Shown here: positions 20,176 through 31,999 of the stretch, one piece after another
Numbering within the stretch: the stretch's first letter is position 1
Layout: every line of letters begins with the position of its first letter
Origin: Mixophyes australis
Lineage: Eukaryota; Chordata; Amphibia; Anura; Limnodynastidae
Assembly: GCA_036250195.1 (NCBI GenBank)
Contig: JAVHZZ010000003.1
Coordinates: forward strand, 41,575,835 to 41,639,834
Length of the DNA: 64,000 nucleotides
Reading direction: 5' to 3'
Notes under the pieces: model-generated
What the model saw: the letters and a program-made list of their open reading frames with translations, nothing else
Database searches by the model: none
What the model was told of the DNA's origin: nothing
Program-made: the position numbers and the translations under genes

Positions 20176-20365
20176 GGGGTAAATGTAGGAAAGTCATTTT
20201 TTTTTCATCTGGCGGGAAATCGGCGACTTTGCAGATAAAATTTAAAGTGGCAATGGCTTGTAAAGGCAAGTTTGCCTTTACAAGCCATCGCCGCTTTAAA
20301 TTTTAGCTGGAAAGTCGCCGATTTCCCGCGAGATGAAAAAAACCAGACTTTCATACATTTACCCC
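20176..20365. mobile_element. Palindromic MITE, 190 bp, TSD GAG
   Basis: The ends are GGGGTAAATGTA and TACATTTACCCC, flanked by GAG at 20173-20175 and 20366-20368. The arms pair almost throughout (GCGGGAAATCGGCGACTTT with AAAGTCGCCGATTTCCCGC; CTTGTAAAGGCAA with TTGCCTTTACAAG), so the whole element is one hairpin. Confidence 0.88.
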
Positions 20366-20427
20366 GAGGTATCCAAACCAAAGGTTTGGGCCGGCAGCAT
20401 GTGACTGTATATCAGTAAAGGACAGGA

Positions 20428-20805
20428 CATCATCATCATTATTCATTTATATAGCGCCACTAATTCCGCAGCGCTGTACAGAGAACTCATTCACATCAGT
20501 CCCTACCCCATTGGAGCTTACAGTCTAAATTCCCTAATATAGACACACACTCACACACACACAGACAGACAGAGAGGGAGACAGACAGACAGAGAGGGAG
20601 AGACTAGGGTCAATTTTGATAGCAGCCAATTAACCTACCGGTATGTTTTTGGAGTGTGGTAGGAAACCGGAGCACCCGGAGGAAACCCACGCAAACACAG
20701 GGAGAACATACAAACTCCACACAGGTAAGGCCATGGTTGGGAATTGAACTCATGACCCCAGTGCTGTGTGGCAGAAGTGCTAACCACTAGGCCACTGTGC
20801 TGCCC
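20428..20805 (-). repeat. SINE-like repeat, reverse orientation
   Basis: Read on the minus strand it has the tRNA-like head (GGGCAGCACAGTGGCCTAG), GTTTCCTCCGGGTGCTCCGG, TTAATTGGCTGCTATC, TAAGCTCCAATGGGG and a GATGATGATG tail. An expanded TCTGTCTG/CTCTC microsatellite sits in the middle. Nearly full length. Confidence 0.88.
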
Positions 20806-21349
20806 ACAATCTTAGTCAAAGGGCAGGACAAGTAGCAGACAATAGAAAAGACAGAAATCCGACAGCAAACCCCAAGGAAATGTTTGCACAGCATACAGCA
20901 ACAGAACAGCATGAGGACGCTATCATTGGCCTAAGGACTGGGTTCACTACTCTATAAAGGAGTAGGGAACCAATCAGGACCCTGCTCCCAAACACGCCCC
21001 CCAGCCAACCTCCAGGGCTTTTGTCATGTGACTGCCCGATGAGAATGTGGACAGCAGACCAGCTGTCTAGTAACCCGGTGTGGGATGTGTGAGGGAAGGG
21101 CAGCGTAGACATACCCCAGGTACAGTAAGGTCAGACCTGAACATAGACACATATACACCTTGTAGGAGCCATATCTCTTTGTTGTAGGGTTTGTGTATTT
21201 AATATTGCAATGTTAAAAGAAAATGTAAATAAATAATAATAAAAAGTGGAGTCCCCCAATTAAAGTGCTGGTAGCTGTAGTTTTCGGGGGAAGAACAGCA
21301 TGGGGTCCCCCGAAAAAAGCTGCACCAGCATTAGGCCATAACAGGCCGG

Positions 21350-21350
21350 G

Positions 21351-21398
<48 letters not shown>

Positions 21399-22031
21399 AT
21401 ATATACATGTATATGTATGCACGTATGTATATATGTATATATATCTAATATATAAATGCTTAGTGGCGTCTGTCTGTCTGTGTGTGTGAAAAAAAAAAAA
21501 ACAAGTTGCAGCGCCACCTGCTGGGCAGAGTTATACACTGACCTACTAAATTCTTAGGGTGTGTGGGAAAAAAAATTCAAAAAGGGCTGAAATTTGGTAG
21601 GGCTCAAACTCATTTTCGTGAGGTAATTTTACCTCATGAACACACATGTGTAGAGGCGTGCGTTAGTGTGTGTGTGTGTGTGTGGAAAAAACTATTTTCT
21701 CAGAAAGGGCTCATCCAATTGACCTGAAATTTGGTATACTGACATTATTTGACAAAAAAATTAGAATAGTCAAGTCAGTTAACTTCCATCATCCCCCCTT
21801 CCCCCCGTGGGAGGGGTAGTAAAGGCTAAATTTACGAGTAGAGGGGTCAAACTCATTTTCGTGAGGTAATTTTACCTCATGAACACACATTAAAAAGGGC
21901 GCTTGCGTCGGGAAGTAACGATCTTCCCCTGAGGAGGCCTGGGCTAGGCCCAAATGCATGACAAGAACCTTTTTAAGACCTTAAGTAGCTTGATTTGACT
22001 AGAATGCATGAGTATCATGCACGGGTTAACT

Positions 22032-22085
<54 letters not shown>

Positions 22086-22110
22086 TATAGATAGATAGAT
22101 AGATCTTTTT
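21350..22110. repeat. TA-bounded repeat of Helentron-like appearance
   Basis: (TA)n tracts occupy about 21355-21440 and 22032-22081, the latter followed by (GATA)n to 22104. Between them are CTAATATATAAATGCTTAGT, GTGGCGTCTGTCTGTCTG, two copies of ACTCATTTTCGTGAGGTAAT (near 21610 and 21851) and a terminal-looking ATGCACGGGTTAAC near 22018. A similar start near TGGCGTCTGTCTG and an end in CGGGT is seen in Helentron-type elements, but I cannot confirm the class. No coding capacity. Confidence 0.4.
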
Positions 22111-23490
22111 TTAACACTTCAATGGTTTATTTATATTAGATTGGTTAAACAGGTCAGACAGGTTTCATACAGTTTATTGTTACAAACATCGTTATGTTTA
22201 TTGTTCAGAATATTGTATGTTGTTTGCTTTGTTCATGTTGTATTTTTGACACAAGGCACGAGAAGGGACAATGAGGGCGGTAACGAGAGACAGGAAAAGG
22301 GACAATGAGATTGACAATGACAGAGGACAGTGAGGCGCAAGAGGGACCAATGAGCATGACAGGGAATACATATTTACATAACCAGGAGGTGGAATTTTTT
22401 GTTACAGTCAATCAACTTTAATGAGGAAACATCCCAGAACTTATACGGACGTTGCAAAATCCACCTGCTCTAATTTATTGTATCTTTTGATATTTGTATT
22501 AATAATACATCAGAAATAATAATAATTTGGTACAATGGTATGTTCTTTTACAATTTTGGGCGTCATTTATTATCACAACGGTTATTTCGCTTTCGATATT
22601 GCGAGAAAATATTTAAATATCACCATGCTTTACCGATGCCATAATAAAAATTGAAAAAGTTACTTATTCCTCTGGAGGTCCTTGTTCAGCTTTATTGTGT
22701 GGACCTAGAAGCTCACTTTGAGTTTCCTGCTTAAACAAACAAAAAATTAAATTAAAAAATATTTTAAAAAAACCCAACCTTTTATATATTAAAAAAAGGA
22801 GATAAAATATAACATAGCTAACATTTTTTTACTCTCAGAAAATAATATTACTTTGCTGGCGGCTGGGCAAGAGTAACTCTTATGACGATAAAACAATGGT
22901 GAATTATGACAATAAGCGATTGACACATTTCTCTGTGATAACCATTATGAATGTAAGAAGAGACGGTATTCTGTCGTGTTCCGTTAAATAGTTGTAATAC
23001 TAAACTACCTAAATATTGTAATTTTAATGAATGAATTAGCTGTCTCTAAGCAAACATTTCACGTGTTAAATGAAATTTGTGTTAAACACAACCCAAATAT
23101 TGTAATTTCCTTAGTAAATATGCCAGCATACAAAATTGTGTTTTTGCACAATAAATTCAATGCCGTTTTTGTGCAATTTTCACAAGCATTTATCCTTGGT
23201 GGCCACATGTGATTGGATGGCATTCGGGTCCCAGGATCTGACCACATCTTCGTTGGCAGGTTCTGAAGATGGTCAACACATAGAGGAGGTTGGAGATTGA
23301 TCAGTGCTCAGGGTGCTGGTCCATCCACCTCTATTATAATCCACTACCAGCCGTGTCAGTTTGAGTTCAGAAAGCCCACGAGTGAAGGGGATGGCAAGGG
23401 GTCATAGGCACAGCACACCCTGCACCCAAAGTAGACGTGCAAGAGGACTGCAACCTCAAACAATTTATTTTCTTAATTTGGTCTAGTATA
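22110..23490. other. Unassigned AT-rich sequence
   Basis: No gene, no tandem array and no terminal repeats recognised. Open frames at 22205-22411 and 23027-23247 lack domains. Confidence 0.3.
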
Positions 23491-23500
23491 GGGTCTAGTA

Positions 23501-23647
23501 CAGTGTTGGCTACCCTGTGACACTCTAGGTGTTGTGAAACTACAAGTCCCAGCATACCCTTCCAGCAATAAGCTGCTATATATTGGCAAAGCATGCTGGG
23601 ACTTGTAGTTTCACAACACCTGGAGTGTCACAGGTTAGCCAACACTG
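23501..23647. mobile_element. hAT palindromic MITE, 147 bp, TSD GTCTAGTA
   Basis: The ends are CAGTGTTGGCTA and TAGCCAACACTG. The perfect 8-bp TSD GTCTAGTA lies at 23493-23500 and 23648-23655. The arms pair along most of their length, including GTGAAACTACAAGTCCCAGC with GCTGGGACTTGTAGTTTCAC. Confidence 0.93.
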
Positions 23648-23696
23648 GTCTAGTATATGCTAGTCAAAAATCTATGTAGGTTATTAGCAAATTACT

Positions 23697-23733
23697 ATTG
23701 TTATTGTTATTATTATTATTATTATTATTATTA
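23697..23733 (+). repeat. (ATT)n microsatellite
   Basis: About ten ATT units preceded by TTGTTATTG. It lies at the edge of the next SINE-like repeat and may be its tail. Confidence 0.9.
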
Positions 23734-23734
23734 A

Positions 23735-24360
23735 GCTTTATAATTAAATTTTATTTATAGGGCACCACATGAGGTCTGCAGCACCGTACAGAGGGCAAAC
23801 AACAAGTCAGTACATGGTATAACAGTATAATACTGTAAACATATAACACTACGGGACTGAGTCATTAAGGAGAGCAAAGCAAAAAAAGGAGAAAGTTTGC
23901 TCATGAACAAACCATGTTATAATACAAGTGGTTATATTAGTCTATTATTTTGCGCATAAGTTAAATACTGGCTGCTTTTTCATGTAGCACACAAATACCT
24001 GATAGCTTTATTTTTACACTGAAATTTAAAGTTGACCTAGGACATGCCCTAGCCCAACTATAAATCTGCCATCACGTTTTAAATTTACCTCCCCCTCCAA
24101 TGCAACATGGTTTTGCCAAGGTTCAAAGTTACTGCTTTTTTATGCTTTGCTCTTCTTAATGACTCAGGGCCTACAACTCTCAGCACAGCTACTGGGGTGC
24201 ACAGGGTATATATAACCAGTGCAATGGGAAGAGAGCCCAAGGAGGAGGTGCGCAGTGAAACCGGTGAGCAACAGAAAGAGGGCTTACATTAGAGCTTACA
24301 ATCTAAAGGGAAAGGGGCAGACAAACGGTGATACATGGGGGTGTAAGGTGGATCTAAGGA
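23735..24360 (-). repeat. Interspersed repeat split by a MITE
   Basis: The left part has TTTATTTATAGGGCACCACA and GCACCGTACAGAGGGCAAAC. The right part has TTAGAGCTTACAATCTAAAG and GGGGCAGACAAACGGTG. A similar block order occurs at 63480-63740. Between the parts sits a decayed palindromic MITE. Confidence 0.5.
23855..24170. mobile_element. Decayed palindromic MITE
   Basis: The ends are GGGACTGAGTCATTAAGGAG and CTTCTTAATGACTCAGGGCC. Inside, CGCATAAGTTAAATACTGGC and TGTAGCACACAAATACCTGA match the longer palindrome at 13899-14234, but the right arm has drifted. Confidence 0.65.
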
Positions 24361-25300
24361 CAATAAGCAACAGTGAGATTTTCAGAAATTTAGTGGCCCT
24401 TCACCTGCGCTCTGGAAGAATATTAGATGTCCGAAGAAATTGCAGAACGTTGTCTGATAGAGGGGAACATCAGCTTCCAGAACGCATCAGAACATGCTGA
24501 TTATACAACTATTGTTTACAGAATCCTCAATTAGTGGTGTTTATTGATGTGTATTATAAATCTGTATTTTCCTCATTAAAACTTATGTCGTTCTGTGTCT
24601 GTAATTTTAAGTGTTAAAAGGGAGCAGTTATGAAAAGCTCTTGTAATGACCCGTAGAGACGATCGTGTGCCGTTTGTTTGTGGACTGGCTGGTTTTGGTT
24701 CCAGTTTGCTTTGCTTACTATGACAAAGCTGCACTGGTATAATTCCAGTTAAACCACCTGTGCTTAGTGTATTGTACTCTGGCATCCATTGCTTGCAGTC
24801 ACTGTTAAGATCTGCTTTCAGTTTGGATGAAGTTTCCCTACTTGGTTTTCTACAACCTTATGTTCATTTGAATTGTGAGCTCATTTCATACTTTTTGCTG
24901 GTGGAACGTAAAGGAATAATATACTGGAAGTGTAACTAATCACCTATGCAGCGAGGGGGCAGCCATTTTGTGGACTGGACTGATCTTCAGACTCAGGGGC
25001 AGAACACGGCATTGCCCACAGCAAACGTTGGGGAACGGGCCGGTGATTACGGTTGACCTCTTCAACCCTCTTGTGGGTTGAAGATTGGTTCAGCCCTCAA
25101 GATGGCTGACTCCAATGTATGAAGGTGGAAAAGTTATCATTTTCTGTAAATTCGTGCCAGTTTTCTGCCACCTTTCAGAGATAATTTAGCCATGAGGCGG
25201 CAGCAAACAATGGCAACTGAGGATAAATAAAATAAATGTGTATATAGTTCAGGAAACCGAGGTTAATAAAGGTTTAACTTGTGTGTTGCAGTGTTGGGTA
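24360..25300. other. Unassigned sequence
   Basis: No gene or repeat family that I can support. Short open frames only. Confidence 0.3.
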
Positions 25301-25570
25301 TTTTGAGATGGCCCAATCCTCTCTCCACCTCCCCCCCCATACATCTCCAACCTCCTATCTACCCACACTCCTTGTTTCTACGCTCTGCCAATGACCACCG
25401 CCTCAATGCAGCACCAATTACCTCTTCTCACTCCCGCCTCCAGGGCTGCTCCCCACCTGTGGAACGATCTCCCACATTCTATCAGGTTAGCCGTAGTTCT
25501 CCAAGGCTTCATGGTTGTACTTAAACTCATTTCTTTATTCAATCCTATCAGACCTATATTTTGTATAACA
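25300..25570 (+). pseudogene. Decayed LINE 3' coding end (L2-like), putative
   Basis: In one frame the translation holds RAAPHLWNDLPHSIR, close to the WNSLP motif near the C-terminus of many vertebrate L2/Rex-type reverse transcriptases. The preceding LRSANDHRLNAA is in another frame, so at least one frameshift is present. A tract of (ATT)n at 25765-25780 could be its 3' tail. Upstream reverse transcriptase is not visible, as expected for a 5'-truncated copy. Confidence 0.45.
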
Positions 25571-25789
25571 TATACAAAAGGACCTCCACATGCTTAGTGT
25601 ATTTAGTAGCAATAATGAGAATTATATCTGAGTATGTATTTGCAATCATACAATTGCTGGGTTGCTATATGTACAGAATGTAAACAAATCTGTTTTCATG
25701 TCTCTATCTTTATTTTATATATTACTTCTTTGTATATCTGCCTTTATTTTCACTCATGTATTTTATTATTATTATTATTATGTAAATTA

Positions 25790-27960
25790 GTTTAGAGACA
25801 TTCTCTGTGCAAAAATATGTACATAAGATAATTATTTATGAAGAAAGTGTCCTTGTTACTGCAAATGAAAACTTTATTGTGAAATTCCATATGCATAATA
25901 TTGGATTTCTCAAGAACTGTCTTCAGGGAGGAGGTATAATTCTTTGGCACAGGGGCGTAAAAAAACACCAAGTGACCCTCAAAGTTTTGCAGTGAGGCCT
26001 GACAATTTCAAATTACGTCATGATATGTATCCATCCACTCCGTAGACTGCAAAGTGGGGACGTGTAGCGAATGGCCCAGCATTGCCAGGTCACCCTCACC
26101 TTTGGGCCCCTTGGCCCTTGCACCCCCTGTGATGGTTGTGTGATTGTAGGCTATAGAAACCATAGGCAAACCGAGGGGGGTTTCCTGGTGCCTGGAAACC
26201 CCCTCCAAGCCCGGGGCACTGTATAATTGAGGTGGCTGGACCCTACTCCCGCTTCACACGGCTCTGCTTGAAAAGGGAGAGCTGTATGCACCTAACAGTA
26301 TTGCACGCAGCATTGCCCATGTATATTATGGGGATAGGAAGAGATGAAGAGCAGCCAAGCACTGTCTAAAAATATAGCCACGCCCCCATGCATGCTGGTC
26401 ATGCCCACTGGTGGCGTGGTGTGGAAACCCCCCTCTACAAATCCTGCGTTTTCCCCTGGAAACCTATGGATCATAGACATCAATGATGCTGCACAAGTAA
26501 ATGCTTTTTCTCCACATTAATAAAGATGCAATAAATCTCTATTGATGTGTGAACAAAGCAGGGAGCCCCTGGGACTTCTCTTACCGCCAGCCAATCACAT
26601 TGCGGATCAGTAATATATTTCTGGGTGTTATCTCTTAGAATTCATTCAAATATTTTGCCCACCACTGATATCACGCTGAATGGTCTGTAATTTCCTGGGT
26701 TTGAATTTGCTTCCTCTTTAAATATCAGGTCACGTCTGCCTTTTACAAGTCTAGTGATACTGATCTCAATGTATAGTAGTCCATAAATATAGGGAATAAT
26801 GATCTATCAAATAACAGCTGTGACTGACACCGCCAAGCTGGCGCTAACAGAGTATTCTGTAATGATAGCTTTCTGTTGTATTGTCGGGATGGGAAGTTAC
26901 TTTCTTTTATCTCCCCCAATCAATTTCCCCGTGTTCATCTTTTAATGGCCCAATGCTACCTGCTTTTAAAGTCTTGCTATTTATACTTTAAAAAAAAAAA
27001 TTTTTTACCTTATTAATATTTTAGTTGTGATTCCTCTATAGTATTAACAACACAAATGTATTTTCCTGTATTAGCGTTACAACATTCTTTTTTAGCCAAA
27101 GTGTTCTATTTTTATTTCCAGGACTCGTGTTCCCATAATGTATACCTGTAACAGTATTTATCCAAAATATTGTTAATGTGTCCAATTTTGTGCTTTATTT
27201 TGTAACAACGGTATTCAGCCAGCTTAAATAGTGTTTCCACTTTCAATATGAATTTTACTTAATTCCCACCCTTACCTATAATAATATTTGGTGGGGGTCC
27301 CTCTCATGTGGACCCTCACCATTGGCTGTATTTAGTAGACTGTATACAAGGATCTCGGCCAATCACTTTCAACAATGCTCGGCTCTTTCTGCTGCAGGGA
27401 AGAAGAGACACAATGACTCTAAGACTAAAGCTGATAGAGAAATTGTACCAGGACTTCTCAGCCTCTTATTAACTGTCCCTCTGGAATATCACATTGAACA
27501 CGTAGTATTTCAGATTATATTACCCGGGAGGTCCTTGCCTTAAGGTTGTAGCCTAATTCTCTGAAATCTTTTCTGTGGACCTTCCATCTACCCCTAACTA
27601 GCAATGTGTCCCAAGGTCGCTGGTACCTCACCAGCTACACTCATCAATCTATCTGACCCACATTATTCCGAATCCAAGCACCCGAGAGTCATCAAACATT
27701 AACACGGTCTTGGTGATAGATTACAGTAAGAAGTATACGTTTATTACTTTTGTATCCTAGTAGGACTTTTTCTACACTGCCACTGAGGGAAGGGGGGGAC
27801 TCAATGCTGTATGTCTGGTTTCTAATGGGAACCAGTTCCCATGTGCAGCATAGTTTGCTCCTATATTGGTTCAGGTAAAGATCCTTTTTCTCCAGTTATC
27901 CCTATATAAGAACTAGTTGAAGTGTTGCTGTGCTGTTGTTTAATGGTGCACTGACATCGG
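25790..27960. other. Unassigned sequence with a small hairpin
   Basis: Nothing gene-like was found. GGGGTTTCCTGGTGCCTGGAAACCCCC at 26175-26203 is a short hairpin, and a GAAACCCCC block recurs near 26423, suggesting a decayed MITE. The rest is low-complexity A/T tracts (26990-27010) and single-copy-looking DNA. Confidence 0.3.
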
Positions 27961-27967
27961 ATACCTG

Positions 27968-28143
27968 GGACTATCTTTACTAAACTGCGGGTTTGAAAAA
28001 GAGGAGATGTTACCTATAGCACCCAATCAGATTCTAGCTGTCATTTATTTAGTACATTCTACAGAATGACAGCTAGAATCTGATTGGTTGCTATAGGCAA
28101 CATCTCCTCTTTTTCAAACCTGCAGTTTAGTAAATACACCCCT
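27968..28143. mobile_element. Palindromic MITE, about 175 bp
   Basis: The arms are TTTACTAAACTGCGGGTTTG and CAAACCTGCAGTTTAGTAAA. Inner arms are CACCCAATCAGATTCTAGCT and AGCTAGAATCTGATTGGTTG. Fragments of the same family lie at 3395, 33725, 34614 and 52516. Confidence 0.85.
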
Positions 28144-28539
28144 ATATGTGCTTTGTTATAAGACCAGGATCTTTTTGTGCTAAATAAGTAATATTGTCAA
28201 GATAGACTGCATTAGCATCATTTGCAGAATGATTATGGTGTTATATAAATAAGTTGGATATTTCAGTGTGATAGGAACTAAATATGTTTATTTGCTAATG
28301 TTTAGATCAGCCCTATTTGTTACACAGGTCCCCCATCTGCAGCATTGTTTAAGTTTGCTCCTATATTGCATCAGTCACCTGCAGTAAAGGGCAAATGTTT
28401 CTTTTACCCAAATCTCATACTCAGAATGTATTCTTTATGTGTGCACCATTACCCTATCTGTCATCCTAACAACGGAGTCATCTACTTCCAATGCCTATTA
28501 ATGAGAGAACATTAAAAATAAGTTTTCATATTTTCCCCA

Positions 28540-29154
28540 TGAAATACATTTTTCAGGATGTTTTTAATGTCTATTATACATGCATGTATACGAGACTCAT
28601 CACTATCACTCGGCACTTACACCTGACCTGTAGCTGGTGCAAGTGATACCATAAATAAACACGTACCTGAGAGATGCCCAGAGCTTGAACCGGATGCTGC
28701 TGTGTGTGCTCAAGCTTGGCGTACCCTTACTGTACACTGACTACCTGCATACATCCAGTCCACTACCTGTTCCACCACTGAGTTGGCCTTATCTGTGTGG
28801 AGTTTGTATGTTCTCCCCGTGTTTGCGTGGGTTTCCTCCGGGTGCTCCGGTTTCCTCCCACACTCCAAAAACATACTTAATTGGCTGCTATCCAAAAAAA
28901 TTGACACTAGCCTCTTCCTCTGTGTGTGTGTGTTAGGTAATTTAGACTGTAAGCTCCATGGAGCAGGGACTGATGTGAGTGAGTTCTCTGTACAGCGCTG
29001 CGGAATTAGTGGCGCTATATAAATAAATGATGATGATGATGATGATGATGTTCTTGTGTTCACTGGCATAAAGTCAGTTTCTGAGCATGCACAGTGCCAT
29101 TTAATGCAAAATCCAGCACGCAATGGTATTTACGTTCCTTAATGAATCAGGCCC
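28540..29154 (-). mobile_element. Harbinger-like element, reverse copy, split by a SINE
   Basis: On the minus strand it starts GGGCCTGATTCATTAAGGAA, continues with the GTAAATAC block, and after the SINE has AGCTTGAGCACACACAGCAGC, the CACCAGCTACAGGTCAGGTG block and GTACATGCATGTATAATAGA. The order agrees with copies at 47445 and 50956. The 3' end is lost. Confidence 0.7.
28783..29050 (+). repeat. 5'-truncated SINE-like repeat
   Basis: It lacks the tRNA-like head and begins at GGCCTTATCTGTGTGGAGTT. It is otherwise standard through AGTGGCGCTATATAAATAAA and a (GAT)n tail. It sits inside the reverse Harbinger-like copy. Confidence 0.88.
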
Positions 29155-29418
29155 TAGTAGTGTAGATATCACAGATCAGTGCCATACTCCCAGTCTGACA
29201 GAGGAGCAGAAAATGCCTCCCTCTGTAGAGGAGGAGGGGGCGCTCAAGTACAAGGGCTGTCTAGGGCGCCCAGGGCACTTTCACCACCCCAGCCTGCATC
29301 AGCACCTACTTTGAATTAACTAGACTCCTATTCCCTGACCTCATCAGGAGGAATTCTGCGTATGGCAAATCAGAGCTACTACCCCTAACATTCCTCTCCA
29401 TATTCCTTCTTATTACAG

Positions 29419-29494
29419 ATACCCAGCTGCCTACGTCGAGACCTTACGCTACAATGACTTTACGGCCAACTTTACCCCAACCAGCGCCTGCTCA
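29419..29494 (+). other. Candidate internal exon of an unknown host gene (76 bp)
   Basis: Upstream is a strong acceptor: branch-like CTAAC about 30 bases before, a pyrimidine run, and ATTACAG at 29412-29418. Downstream is a donor, CTCA|GTGAGC (29495). The 76 bases are open in two of three forward frames. One reads YPAAYVETLRYNDF and onwards; the other TQLPTSRPYATMTL and onwards, Pro/Thr-rich. The composition is GC-richer than the surroundings, with no repeat match in the window. I do not recognise the protein. A chance pairing of splice-like sites is possible, but the combination of branch point, tract, both sites and open frames is better than anything else seen nearby. Confidence 0.4.
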
Positions 29495-29499
29495 GTGAG

Positions 29500-31580
29500 C
29501 ATCAATTTCCTCTCTATGTTATCTATGTATTTGTCACTGGTGTTTTACTAGTATTGGGAGGTCACTGTGAGCTTCCCCAAACCCTTTATCCATGGTAATC
29601 ACAATGAATAGTACACAATACTTTCAGAGAAACACAACAATACCGAACACAAGTAGGGATGGCAATATTGGAAAAAAATAGTTCTATTTTCAGACCTGTT
29701 GACATGTGTTGCACTAGTTAATTTAATGGCAATAGGTACAAGGTCTTAGACTCTGGACACCCAAAAAAGAAACTTAGAAGTGGTGGTATGGAAAATGTAA
29801 GTGAATGACTCTGGGCATCCTGCTGCTCACAATCTGAGCAATCTAAGAAAAATGGTTGCCAGGTACAGTCTGTTACACAGACACAGGCTCACAGCTCTCA
29901 GAATGTCATGTGAAGGCAGAGGGGAGGGAGAAGGAGGATGTCACAGTGCAGACAGAGCGGTGTTCCAAAGCTTCTCTGCTCACTACATCATGTGCAATGT
30001 GACTGTGGTTGCCATAGTAGCCCAGAATCAATGAATCATTAATAGCAATAAAGAAAGAAAAACAAGCAAACTGGTAAATACCAAGATTCTTCTTATAGCC
30101 TGCTATGGTATTTTAGAATTAGGGATGTAAAGTAAAATAATGGGATATCAATGGAATATCCCACCACCTCTGGGATATCTGCACCTAGTGATCCTACCGT
30201 TTGTGGGTGCATAGAAGGATCTCAGTGGTGCTGACTTACTCTGTTCTGCTGTGAGACTTAGAGCTGATCTTAATGGTGGAGTGCACACGCAGGTGAAGAG
30301 GTGCAGACTCTTTCTTTCTTTGCCTCTAATAAATGGGTGTTTTCCTATATTCCACTTTTAAGGTCCAAGCTTGCTTTCTATCTTCATATCTGTCAAAATG
30401 AATGATTTTCCCTTCACCATATGTCAATAAAAATGAAGGTTTTTACGTTGGTGTTGTGACTTCACGGGCGCCAAATGTAATTATTAATAGATCACCGGAG
30501 CTTATATAGGATTTTCCTCACTTTTATCCATACTCTAGATAACATGTGCTTCCTATGCTGAGCACAGGTACTGCTTTCCTGGTGGTTTCATTTCATGAGA
30601 AATGTTTCAGAGATTCTCAGAATTTCTGCACTTTTTCTGTATATTTAGCTTCATCGCTGATCCTGGATTAAGTGCTTGGTGTTTCCCAAGGCTACTCCCT
30701 TGTTATAATGTTACAGCGCTGTTGGGTTTAGTTAACATTTCTCCTATATGAAACTAGCAAATGTGACTTATTTGTTCAACAGCTAAGAGGGTTTCTAGGA
30801 AGAATCTATTCAGGCGGTGCTGGTCCGGTCCAGGATGGCAAAGGTGGCAGATGGGCTCTGCTTTGTAAACCCGCCATAGGCTTGGGGGTCTGAATTATAA
30901 AGCCAGTCTAGGTTTGGGAATCTGCATTGTATGGCCATCTCCAGTGTAGCTTTGTATAGTGGTCACTAGACTATTGTCTGTATTTTATATCAATCACTAG
31001 AATGCTCTTTGCATTGTAGAGTGGACATTAGAATGTTCCCTCTATTGTATCAGTCATTAGAATGCTTTGCAAATTGAATTGTGAGTGGTGATGGATTCAA
31101 TTAGTTAATCTTATTTATTATGAATTTTAACACATCCCGCTCCACCCACCCAGGGGGGCTATGTTATATTGACATATGTGTCGATGGATTAAATGAGAGT
31201 GGTGGAGTCACTATTTTCCGCGGTCACAGCATGCCAATAAGAAATAACAAAAACTGTCACCTAAAAGCTGTTGAAGTGAAATAATTGGATGAAGGTGATA
31301 ATCAATATGTTCTGTACACTACAATCAGCTGCGATGCGATTTGTATGCAACATAAATTTTATTATAACATTTAAATGTGTTTAATATATTTTACAAACTT
31401 TTCATAGAAAATATAATGTGGTGAAAAAGCGAAATAATATTTCTGACATCGAAAATAAATCGAGTTTGATATCAATCTGCTCACAATTTTATGAGAACGT
31501 TTCCGGTGTTGTTTGTGTAGCATGTGCACCTTGCAAACACAAGTTACAAACAATATCACTATTTCATACACCAAATAGCT
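29500..31580. other. Unassigned sequence
   Basis: No repeat termini or gene are supported. The open frame at 29801-30034 has no domain. If the exon candidate is real, this would be intron. Confidence 0.3.
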
Positions 31581-31589
31581 AGTACACAG

Positions 31590-31995
31590 GGGTCATTAAC
31601 AAACCAGTTATACAGGTCTAGAGGCGGAAGCCTGAGGAAAGGACAGTTGGCAGTTTCAAGAACAGTGACCAGAGGAATCCACCAATGCCACGTTGAGTAC
31701 TTGAGAGTGCAAGAAGCTTCAACCAATGAATGAAGACCTTACAACTGTAATTGTATATCTCTGTGATGTAACTACTTTTACAACTGTACAGAGTATAAAT
31801 TGCTGAGCTCTGTGTTTTGGACCCTAGAGCGTTCTCATAGAAGCTTGTGGCAGTGCTGGCAGGTGCATGCTTATGCATATCAAACTTTGCCTTTCAATAT
31901 ACTTTGCAAATAAAACCTATGTGCTTTGGAACCACATTAATCGCATCGGACAATATTTATTGCTAGCGACAATATGAACATAACAAACGTGGAGA
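31590..31995 (+). repeat. LTR-like sequence (putative solo LTR)
   Basis: In order: AGTATAAATTGC (31791-31802) as a TATA-like box, GAGCTCTGTGTTTTGGACCC about 20 bases on, AATAAAACC (31908) as a poly(A) signal, and AACATAACAAACGTGGAGAC, which resembles an LTR end followed by a primer-site-like stretch. Left end and TSD were not found. The order is typical of U3-R-U5. The class is uncertain. Confidence 0.35.
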
Positions 31996-31999
31996 CTTT

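Larger units (their letters stand above)
14240..21125 (-). repeat. Older diverged LTR hosting nested insertions (putative)
   Basis: After mentally removing the intact element at 14428-20137 (with one TSD copy), the MITE at 20176-20365 and the SINE-like copy at 20428-20805, the remaining flanks join to a sequence with the same plan as the young LTR. It has GGAACAAGCCGAAGGTCAAGG near 20138, GGACAAGTAGCAGACAATAG near 20826 and CTATAAAGGAGTAGGGAACCAATCAGG near 20953. The young LTR has comparable blocks (AACAAGCTGAGGTCAGAGG, CCTTAAATACCCAGCTGAACCAATCACAGG). This suggests an older relative, but the alignment is by eye and its ends were not found. Confidence 0.35.
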
